A stretch of 64,000 bases of DNA from Branchiostoma floridae (Eukaryota; Chordata; Leptocardii; Amphioxiformes; Branchiostomatidae): the NCBI RefSeq assembly GCF_000003815.2, contig NC_049993.1, positions 14,253,338 to 14,317,337 on the forward strand, given 5' to 3'. Shown here in pieces: positions 54,496-64,000 of this stretch. The position numbers and the translations under genes are program-made. The notes beneath the pieces are model-generated. The model was not told where the DNA came from. It made no database searches and was given only the letters and a program-made list of their open reading frames with translations. How positions within the stretch are numbered: position 1 is the first letter of the stretch; each line of letters begins with the position of its first letter.

Positions 54496-57470
54496 TTGGG
54501 CACTGTTTATGCTTGCCATATGTTTTTATAAGTCAGCCCCTAGCGCATCTTCAAATCTATTCCACAGTTTTGGGTGGTACCTCTCCCAGTTCACAATTGA
54601 ACACGATAACTGGAGAAGCTATGAATACTATCATCCCAATGATATTTGGTTGGTGCGTAGTGGTCGTTAGTGGGCCCTCTAGCAACCTACTGTACATACA
54701 TGCACGCGCAGGTACTGTATGGAAACATCTTGTATTCTTAAATGCGGTGACCGGGTTTTTTTTTAGTAGATTGATAATTGGGGACAGAGTAAATGGTGTA
54801 AGTTTGGCCTGCTAGCGGCTTTTCGGGAGCTGCATGAAGGGGCCGAGTTTGCTTCCTCGTTGATTTGTACTTGAGATGTTTCAATTATGCAGAGTTTTAT
54901 CTCTCTGTTGCAAGAAGCTCGCAGTGAAATAGCTGGTATAGTTTTTTATTAACCAAAATGAAACACAAGGACAGCTAGACCATTAGTCCACATTGCTCTA
55001 TCTGTCTCTACAGAAATATGACAGAAAACATGACATGACTTGAACAACGTTTACGAAACATTGCCCTGAATATCATTTTTACTCAAATGTTTACTCATAT
55101 ATATTCTATTTGATTCACTATCTTACAAAAATTTATGAAGCGTGTCTGTAATAATGGGAAAATTTAGAATTCAACGCAAACAGGATAGTACGGTTCGATG
55201 AGCACAATAGTTGCGATTCCCCAGCCAGGTTTTGAATGTAATAGTCTGACTACCATGTGGTGAAATGACCTGTGCTACATGGCGAAACGACTTGCCATGT
55301 GGAGAAATGACGGACTCTTTCGTGGTTTCCAAGGTCTACTTTAGGGGGGGGGGGGGGCTGTTAAAATATCATTGGGGGGCTTTTAATGCAAGCATACTGG
55401 TGATATATTCACAGAGTAAAGTCGCAATGTCTTTGTAACACACATATGGACATTCTACATAAACATTTTGGTCCGGAGTAATGTACTCTACAATGTCCTG
55501 TAGTTCAACTCATGAATGTATTTTCTTTGTCACTTTGGTCATATTACAGACAAATGATAATCTAAAAGATATTGTCCCCAAAAAGAAAGTAACAACATGC
55601 AACACATTTTACAGAGAATATTCCAATTTCGCACCAAAGCTTACAACATGCGCCTTTAAATCAAACGATTTGGGTACCCTCTAAAAGTCATCAGACAGTG
55701 AAATGAAACCTTGCCCCGTTTAGATAATCTCCAACCCTTTAGCCTAAACGACTTCTGTTCCCCCTAACAACCGTTATTATCACCATTAAGCTTTACATGA
55801 CTCGCTTTACAATACATAGGCTGTCTCCAAAATGCAATTAGAACTGTTCTAACAGATAGCGCTAAAAGACGTCTGTCTGGTACCATGATAAGCATAGCAC
55901 CAATTAAAGCCCCTTTTCATCTTTTCCGACGTCATGCGCCATTTATCTGTCCTACTCTGTTGATATGAGAGGATTCATAAAGTTTTTACGTGACACAAAT
56001 AATGTGTACATGATGGCATTGACTTGACGATCTAATCATCAGACGACAAATGGCTGACATGACGCCATCTTTATCATCATCAAAATGGTGGATTAGGGGC
56101 TGAGCCGACAATATTGCTTCGCATTTCCTGTGCGTGGAAATCGAAAGGACAGCTGTCACTGCATTTGCTGATACTGAAATGATGTGAAAAACTCCATAAA
56201 TTTATTTCTGAGCATTATATGTTGTGTACGTTGATCTTTTGCGTGGTTATTGTCAGGTGGTTGGTAGTTGGTGGTGGTTGGTAGTTTTTCCCTCCATCTA
56301 TAAGGTCATTCATCATTCCGAGTACGCATGCGCATTGACATGAATTGTGGGTGATTCATGAGGCACAACACGTCTGAAAAAAATATGTCGGGACACCGTC
56401 ATGCAAATCAAGTCGGGACGAGAACTCTTGTAATTACAAGTGAGAAACCTTAACATTTGACGTATTAACCACAACTCATTACGTTTCACATGTGTATACT
56501 AGAAATATTCTAGCAGCCTACGTTGATAAACTATTATAAAACCAAATTGCACTCTATTGCTAAGTCAGAACAAGCAAACATTCTCGTACACGTCTGTAAT
56601 TTTCATAATCAAAAATAAGAAATATGTTATATTTCATGGATTTTTTTTTGTATAATTGTGACAATCTATAATAATTCGGATGCAAACTCATCACAAATTG
56701 TGTTTTTCTTTTAGCACCACTTTTTTCTAAGGTATCGGTTTTAATCTATCTTTTGAAATGTCTGTTTTCTTAGCGTATCTGCAACAAAACAAACCTCTTT
56801 TCTTTCTAAACCAAACCTCTTTTCTTTCTTAACACTTCTAACTTTGAGCATGTAAACTAAATTTATTATAGAGATCCTCATATACGCGTGCCTATCTAAC
56901 TTTTCGCCAATGTGCATGATGAATAGACGAACATAACCGTATGTTAACATTAAGGAAAATTAATTGCACGCTGTCCCACTTTCTCTAAGCATCTTCATTT
57001 ACAAGCACGTATTAAACGGTAAAAATGTTATTACCGGAAATGAAATCGGCCTACTTGCCACCCTAGTAATAAGGTCTTCGCGTCTCATGGGAGTCTGAAA
57101 AAAATTAATTGCATTAGCACCTTCCGCAAATCCCCATGTTGTATCTGGTAATTGGGGTGCCCAAATAATTAATCAGTATTTATGGCTGATGCCTTTTTAT
57201 TAACTCTTCGATACTGTGTCAAATTCATTCTCTTGAATAAGACAACGTGGCACCTACCGCCATGTTTTTTCTAATAACCGTCTGAGAACTTGATTGGAAA
57301 TTGAGAAAACGACAGATTCTATATTTCAATACAATTATGGTGATAAGTAGACGATATAATTTGAAAAATCGCCTTTACTTTCCAATTAGGACAAAATGAT
57401 TAGATGAAGGGCAAAGGATCAAAGGATATTGTTATTCCATAGATGTCTGTGCTATTCGTGTTTTTGGGAA
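54496..57470. other. Unique sequence with possible regulatory clusters
   Basis: A 107-codon frame at 54492-54815 is unrecognised and partly reads the preceding repeat. A G homopolymer lies at 55345-55358. 55900-56170 contains gacgccatctttatc, ggtggattagggg and acagctgtcactg. 56950-57430 is unusually rich in homeodomain-like cores (ATTAATTG at 56959 and 57104, TAATTG at 57149, TAATTAAT at 57166) and ends with gcaaaggatcaaagg, two TCF/LEF-like sites. Confidence 0.4.
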
Positions 57471-57914
57471 AGTTTGACAGTAGTCATTTTTTTGACAGAA
57501 GTCTTTCTGTCAGTAGTCTTTCTGTTCGATAGTTGTACGTTTGACTGTACTTAGTAACCTAGTAAATTTCACAGAAGTCATTCTTCTTGACACTCTCATT
57601 CTCTCGGTAGTGTACGTTTGACAGTAGTCATTCTGTTTGGCAGTAGTCTTGTTAACAGTAGTCATTCCGTTTGACAATGTTCTTTGACAGTAGCCATCCT
57701 GTTTAACAGTGTATATTTGATAGTAGTTTATTTGACAGTAGTCATTCTTTTTGACAATGTTTCTTTGACAGTAGTCTGTTTGACAGTAGCCATGCTGTTT
57801 GGCAGTTTTTGTTTGACAGTGTATGTTTGGCAGTAGCCTGTTTGACAGTAGTCATTTTGTTTGCCAGAGTCTATTTGACAGGGTTCAGTCTATTCGACAA
57901 TGTTTGTTAAAAAG
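57471..57914 (+). repeat. Minisatellite (TTTGACAGTAGTC)n, left part
   Basis: About 20 imperfect copies of a gtttgacagtagtcattct-like unit with variable spacers. It continues at 59771-59870 in the same orientation on the other side of the pogo-type element. Confidence 0.88.
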
Positions 57915-58589
57915 TACAGTCAAACCTGCCCGAGCGACCACCTCTTCTCAGCGACCACCTGGCCATTTCGACCGCTTTTTCTCGGTCCCGATTTTTTTCC
58001 CCATTGACGTAAGCATTAAGCGACCTTTTCTCAACGACCACCTGGCCAACGCGACCGCGACCGGCCCAAATTGGGATCCATAACGACCACATCATTTTCA
58101 AAATTGAGGTTTTCATCGATTCTTTATGATAACTAGCGCGATTTTGTGCCGAAATTGTTGTAAGAAAATCCGAATTTAGTTGTTACAGAAGATTTTTTTT
58201 AATCTAACGTTATATCAATATAAAGTGAACGAATGCTGAAACGTATATAGCCTCATGCTTTTCAAAGAAAGATCTGTGTATCTCATACCTTTTTAAGGAA
58301 GATCTTTACGTGTGAGTGCTTTTGCCCAACTGTACTGTACATTTACCCGTGGGTAATTACGCAATCGGGACGTACCGGTCATCGAATTCGAAAGGTGCAC
58401 CGTAGTTATTTCAGATCTAACATAGTGCTCGACGCATAAAGGCTTGTATGGTAACTGACAGCATCAAAGTTCCCTTACTGTCTAAAACGTTAGTGTACAC
58501 ATACTTTAGCTTTAAAACACTGTATCGTATAAAAACTTGATAAAAGCTTGGGGTTAAATTTACAATTTACAGTGTGCGTGTTGTAATTA

Positions 58590-58717
58590 AGGGTTAATGA
58601 CCCGCCCCGAGGTGTATATGGTGTCATAACGCCTGGTCCTTTGCTATAACCACCGAATAAAACCACCGAGTGAGCGAAGCGAACAATATACCGAGGAACA
58701 GGTGGGTCATTAACCCT
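58590..58717. mobile_element. Nested small MITE-like palindrome
   Basis: Perfect 14-bp ends AGGGTTAATGACCC and GGGTCATTAACCCT. Imperfect inverted similarity continues inward (ccgaggtgtatat against atataccgagg). It sits inside the pogo-type element; no clear target duplication. Confidence 0.7.
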
Positions 58718-58930
58718 ATTATCATATAGCCTACCCACACTGACCCATTTAAGAGTAGATTAGACTAGAGTAGAGTTTCCAGATGAGTAGGAGCGACAAA
58801 TTCTTTTCTAAAACATACATCTTTTATTCAGTTCATACATTTGAACAGTGAATTTGAACAACATAAAACTTGTACGTGAAATGTATTTCTGTTCCAAGGC
58901 TTAAAATAAGAACAAAGTCGATTCATTATG

Positions 58931-59115
58931 TTACAAACTGTTGCACGCTCCGTATTTCTCCACTCGCCCATTCTCCAGTTTGTCGAGTTCGTTCGTATCA
59001 GGCGCTAAATCTCTGCCGGCTTTCCTGCGGTATTCCGGGATCCCTGTGCTTCACAGCTCTTGAGAATCTCGTTCACTACGAACCCAGACACGACTTCTCC
59101 GAAGAAAGGTAGCAT
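58931..59115 (-). pseudogene. Frameshifted small ORF inside the transposon
   Basis: From an ATG at 59113-59115 the minus strand reads MLPFFGEVVSGFVVNEILKS then CEAQG. After a frame change it reads IPEYRRKAGRDLAPDTNELD then KLENGRVEKYGACNSL and a stop at 58931-58933. The two halves form one sensible 60-residue protein if a base is missing. I cannot identify it; it may be a first exon captured by the element or a relic of an element protein. Confidence 0.35.
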
Positions 59116-59770
59116 TTTGGTCCTGCAGCGCCATGACCGCTACTCAATGGCGGACCGTGGTGTTATTGTCGTCTGAACTTGAATGGGCGGGGGTTCAAAT
59201 AATTTTATTTTCCATTTGCAGTTTAAATTGGACATGACTTGAAATAGATTTTATTATCTTAAATATTATAGGTAATTCAATGTTGTTTTAAGACAGCAAA
59301 TGTTTTCTTTGAACAAAGAAACACGCACTACTGATGTTAATAGAGGGACCCCCCCCCTGCCATGCATGTACTTATTCCCCTATCTTGGCAGATGGACGAT
59401 TCCTGGATATCTCATTCTGATTGGCCAGCGTCATGTTTGTCTGTCCTCTTGATTGGTTTAAACTTTCAAAGGTTTTATCACATATGTGATAATCAAAAAT
59501 TTAATGCATGGCTGTTACGGCGTCATAACCAGCATGAAATGGGGCCTTCTGATTGGCCCACGTCCCCTGGCTATATGATAATTGACATTAAAGACATCTC
59601 TTCTTTGCGTGCGTGCAGTGTACTTGCTATTTGCCATTAAGCACAACGGAAACCATTTATACTTTGCATCGGGCATGTTTTGAGTCGATACTCTTCTCAG
59701 CGACCACCTGTCCAAATCGACCGTTTGTTCCCGGTCCCGCGGGTGGTCGTCTTGGGCAGGTTTGACTGTA

Positions 59771-59870
59771 GTATGTTTGATAGTAGTCATGCTGTTTGAC
59801 AGAGACCTATTTGACAGTGGTAATCCTGCTTGACAGCAGTCATTCTGTTTCACTGTAGTCTGTTTGCATT
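59771..59870 (+). repeat. Minisatellite (TTTGACAGTAGTC)n, right part
   Basis: Four or five further units (gtttgatagtagtcatgctg, gtttgacagagacc, gcttgacagcagtcattctg), continuing the array interrupted by the transposon. Confidence 0.85.
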
Positions 59871-62800
59871 CCTTGTCTTATGCTCCCTTGATTACAAAGT
59901 CAATAATACCATTTACATTCATTAGTTTAAAAACAATCTCTGGAATATAATAACTCATTGAGCTCTCATAACATAAATAATTGGCTGCTAAAAACAATAG
60001 TACCGAATGTGTACAACTCATTCGTCCATCGAATTCAAGATGGCGGATGCATTAAAACTCCTATGACAATCGAACAATGTAAGGAATAGCTTCCATGCTG
60101 TATTTTCTGAATAATTCCCTTTTATACAGTGGTTTATTATTTGTGTATATTCATCTATAAAAACATTATTGACTCCCAGGCAATTAAAGACATCAATCAA
60201 CTGTGGCCTGGTCAGGTAAGATAATAAGACAGCAGGGAATATAAATCTCACTCATTATTACATTATTACCCCATAATGTAAATGACCACACCTTTGTGAC
60301 GAATATAACATTGCCATTGTTAATCATAGCCTCCATAATATGTTATATATTTGCTGAAAAACGTAAAGCATCTTAAAATACTATAATAAAGAAATTGTCA
60401 TGCTGCCCAGGGACGCAGTTGCATTTGCAATATGAAGGGTAATAAAAGATGAAAGATGTAATGTCCAATATTCTTCGCACGCAAGAATCACCCATCCTTT
60501 TTATGACCCCGACCTTTTGTTTTCGCATCCAAGGTCAGTAATTTAATTTCTCCCCTCTCTCTTTATGAAATACACGCGTCGGTTCATTCAAGGATCTAAA
60601 ACTCTCTACGTAATCCCAGACGTAACTTTCTGTATGGTCGTTACCCTCCCCACCTTTTAGACAATACCGTAACCCTGAAAAAAATCGATATACCGCTCTT
60701 GATTGTGGTAATAAAAAACAACAACTTTGCGGTGTGTGTCTACGAGGGTGGGTTCGTGCGCCAGCTGTTTGTTGTAATAATACCAAACCTCATTCCAAAC
60801 GCATCATTCCCCTCGAATGGTTTAATAAATGGCAACTTATTGATTTCGTTTCGAAACACCGTCTCATGATTTTCAGAGGAGAGTACTTTTGAAAAAAAAA
60901 GACGTTCCGAAAGAAGTAATGTCTTGCTTTGAAACGCCCCCTCGGGAAATTAAACTATCGTGTAGGTTGCCACACATGGCATCGGTCCTCCCCCAAGTTT
61001 TCCTGGTATTCTATGAAATTAAATAACAGAGGGGTTGGAGAAAACGCCTCCAAATAAAGGAAGAAAGGTCCACTAATACGCTTCACTGGGCGAAAGTGTA
61101 CGTCTATGATTTTCAATGAATTCTCTTATGCTAGAATTCTAGAAATAAATTGAACTAAACTGAAGAAATGTTACGTTGTACTAGGATAAATGTACTATGA
61201 TGTCATTGCGGAATGTGGTTACAATTTATCAAAAGATTAAACCTAATTATAAACATTTCTTTTCAAATGTAACCAGTGATGATTTGATGATAAGTGAATT
61301 GTTTTGAAATATCATATACATTTCTTCCAAGTTAAACTAAAATTATTAGATTTGAAACATCAGCACTTAAATATATCCCGCATTACTGTATGATGTTTCA
61401 TTGAATTGTATCAATCTTATTTTGCAATGATACTTACCAGTATTACTGCTATAACATACTTGCCTTAAAATACAATAAGACTCAACATTACAGTGACCTA
61501 ATCGAGTCATATGCGATATATCACTGGAATCGAATTTTAGATCTGACAGCGAGGAACGAAAATGACTTCAAGATAGATTGTGTCGTCTTCGACTTTTGAT
61601 TCTACTCTCTAAAGTTGGGGAACTCCATTTCAAGGTTGTCCATGTGGTAAGGGTGTTTCCGTGAACACCCCATTTCGCCAGAGCCATGCTTCGAGGCGCA
61701 GCTGCAATATTTATCGTTTAATCGAAGGCACCTCTTCCCGGAGATCGCAGCCAAACGTGCAGGACATACCAAAACTCCGTGACCCCGGATGTAGGAGGTG
61801 ACCGCAGCTGCGGCTCAGAGAGATGAATCAAACTCTCTCTCCACACTTCTGGGGTTTTCCCAATAAAGGAAACGTAATTTAGGGATCCATCTCTTGTGCG
61901 GTTGAATGCCCAGTTGATTGTGCTGAAAGGAACTACAAAACTCAGGATAAAACTTCGGCAAACGAATTTGTCGACTCTTCAAGGTCCTTTGTCACGGTAT
62001 AATCGATCGCGACCGACGAGTAATCAAAACTAATCTAAATACATTTAATGACCTCGTCAAAATACGGTCCAAAAACATATAGCTTAAACATTATTTTTTT
62101 TTAAATAATGAAACTCGTTTGAACCTAAGATGATATTTTGATTTGTTCAATGTTTGCTTAACGTAACGGGGTATGATCTTAATTACAAAAATTAACCATA
62201 ACCATGATTGTGATTTTCTCTATTATTTTGATATTTTACTCAGGTTCAGATGTAAAGATACAGAATAAAAATTACCCAATCCTGAAATAGTACTACTACA
62301 AGCCATGCAACACTTTAGATATTTCATCCAGAGTAGGTTTATCATCCAACAGGGTTATTCATAATCTTAGCATTGAAGTTCATTCGAGTTTGTTAACGGC
62401 AATATGAAAGAATACTTACCTTTATCTTACCAAAAATTCATTTAAGTTTTGACGGGGACTGATACAGGTTGCAAGCCCTTTGTTTCACTCGCGTGGTCTC
62501 AACGTCAAGTTCTAGAAATTGCGGTAGATTTCATAAACTTGGCTGGCGTAAACTTGGGCAAGTCCCAGTTAATTTGAAGTGTTGGTTAGATTTTCATAGG
62601 CTTGTTTTCAACTTGATCATCACATTTTGATTTTTTTATTGCACTGCAAACTACCTTCGGGGCTAACATTGTTTGTCAAGAGTCTTTTCGGACCTAAATT
62701 GCCGTATGCACTCTTGGCACACGCTGAACATGATCAATAGGAGCAATCGAGAACACGGCCCGACCATACGCTTTATTTGGATTCCTCATTACTGGAGACA

Positions 62801-64000
62801 ACCCGGACGAGGAATGAATCGTTTGACTGCCGTTGGATTAGCGGAATATTGGAAACTCGCCGGACTAGATTAATGGTTCCCATGGGCTGCTCTAAAGGCC
62901 ATTGGTAATGATTAAGTTTCTGCAGTTGTTTCTTGTAAAAATTGCAAATTTCATGCTTTTGATGATGTTGCAACAAGATGATTTGTTATCAATCTTTTGA
63001 ATTATTTTGATGAAAATGTGTAGTTTTTCATCAAAGATTTTCTACTCTAGGACATAAATAATGATTAATCTTGTGGTATTTAGGTTTATTCAAACGTGCC
63101 CCCAAAAAGCTCCGAGTTTTTTATGATGTTGTAGCAAGACGATATTATACAATTTTTTTTAGATTTCCATTAAGCGTTTCCAAAATATAAATCCAAATTT
63201 CAATAATTCTTATAATATTCCAACAATAATATTCTATTCTATTCATAAGAATAAAAGGAACTATCTACACATGTCCAACAAAAATATCAAGCATATTGAG
63301 TTTTATTTTTAATGACTTTTTAATGCGTGATGCTTCAACCATCATGGCCTTAGCTGGCAAAAAATTTAAAAATTGAATGAATATCAACTGTTCTAGAATT
63401 TCTATTTAGCACCAAGGATTCATTTTTCTACATTGCCCAAATTTCATACAAGTCTTCTAGACCAAACACAATAATTTACACCAGGAAACCAGTCTTCAGG
63501 GTGTCCGTAATGGTTCTCGCCATGGGTATAAGGATTAGCCCACTCATAAACGTCCCCTCGTTGATTCATTGTGCGGAGAGATATATTCATCTTCTGGGGG
63601 TAAAACGTCCCATTTGGGACCAATTACGCCCTCGCCTCGTAACCCACATGCCCAGCAATGGTATTAAAGGTTAAAATCAGACTGACACCAACCCATGCAT
63701 TTTTCTGACTGTGTATATAATAAGTACGAACATGATATCATCCGCAGTATGGTCACTGTAGATCATTTCGGTTTGGAAAGGCTATCTCGGAAAAATATGA
63801 CTGCATTTTGGAAGTGTCCAATAATGTTTTCTTTTCTATAAGATCGCGTAGAGGGGAAATTTGACTTGGAAATAAAAATAGGTTGTCTTGAAATGGACAA
63901 ATTGGGGGAAAACGGTGCATACATTAGCCAGTATAGTAAGTTAGTACCAAGTCGAAGTTGGCCAATGGTATTTTATTCTGATTTTGGCATATGATTTACA
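59871..64000. other. Unique gene-free sequence with possible regulatory islands
   Basis: No confident exon on either strand. 60280-61100 and 61600-62000 look unique and less AT-rich. 61646-61665 is an inverted repeat (gggtgtt, 6 bases, aacaccc); 61700-61820 has two CAGCTG E-boxes and aatatttatcg. 62820-62850 has ttggattagcgg, an Otx-like core. The last 1 kb is AT-rich. The frame at 60535-60786 is unrecognised. Confidence 0.4.

Larger units (their letters stand above)
57917..59768. mobile_element. pogo/Tc1-type non-autonomous element
   Basis: 1852 bp flanked by TA on both sides (57915-57916 and 59769-59770). Termini are CAGTCAAACCTGCCCGAGCG and GTCTTGGGCAGGTTTGACTG. Both ends carry sub-terminal runs such as tctcagcgaccacctg, cgaccg and ctcggtccc; two or more such units repeat at the left end. 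CAGT-AAACC ends with TA duplications fit the pogo/Tigger branch of Tc1/mariner. No transposase frame was found. A small palindrome-ended insertion (58590-58717) and a frame-broken coding relic (58931-59115) lie inside. Confidence 0.85.

Noticed and set aside
57823-58116. Frames of 69-86 codons at the transposon edge
   Set aside because: They read the minisatellite and the TIR; not conserved as protein at the other end.

Overview
This window looks like intergenic or intronic DNA from an animal nuclear genome. The signs are AT-rich sequence, serine tRNA genes without an encoded CCA end, an intronless leucine-rich-repeat (LRR) membrane-protein gene with a strong Kozak start, many decayed transposons of classic metazoan types, and long dinucleotide repeats. 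The mix of Penelope-like remnants, many short non-autonomous DNA transposons and an LRR transmembrane gene fits an invertebrate deuterostome. Branchiostoma (amphioxus) is my best guess, inferred from general familiarity and not proven. One 100-base run of N at 1817-1916 is an assembly gap. No operon, prophage, CRISPR array or bacterial system is present.

Layout. 1-5 kb: AT-rich unique sequence with half of a Harbinger-type MITE and the gap. 5.3-9.3 kb: a locally duplicated block with three tRNA-Ser genes (AGA, GCT on the opposite strand, AGA) and Penelope-like remnants. 10.6-11.2 kb: a broken, unrecognised protein-coding relic. 13.9-14.3 kb: tandem reverse-transcriptase fragments. 15.5-16.4 kb: a mariner-type foldback element with a TA duplication, followed by another broken coding relic. 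17.6-18.5 kb: a piggyBac-type element with TTAA; an inverted second copy lies at 50.7-51.6 kb. 18.9-19.4, 26.4, 32.7, 40.5 and 44.8 kb: Harbinger-type MITEs. 22.5-28.1 kb: several tandem duplications, including a heavily decayed ~160-bp satellite of about 2 kb. 31.8 kb: a near-perfect RNA-type hairpin that could be a microRNA precursor. 33.6 kb: a possible terminal exon. 39.0-40.4 kb (minus): the one confident protein gene, a 462-residue type I LRR membrane protein, with a duplicated copy of its own 3' end just downstream. 43-43.4 kb: long TG microsatellites. 43.9-46 kb: two hAT-type MITEs, one with an intact 8-bp duplication. 57.5-59.9 kb: a minisatellite split by a pogo-type element. 55.7-64 kb otherwise: unique sequence with clusters of homeodomain- and TCF-like sites that could be regulatory.

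Most of the window is therefore transposon and repeat history around one LRR gene and a small tRNA-Ser cluster. The items most worth testing are the hairpin at 31.8 kb, the LRR 3'-end duplication, the minisatellite/transposon composite, and the possible single exons and coding relics. All repeat calls rest on termini and target-site duplications read directly from the sequence. Superfamily names follow from known TIR/TSD rules and were not checked against a database.
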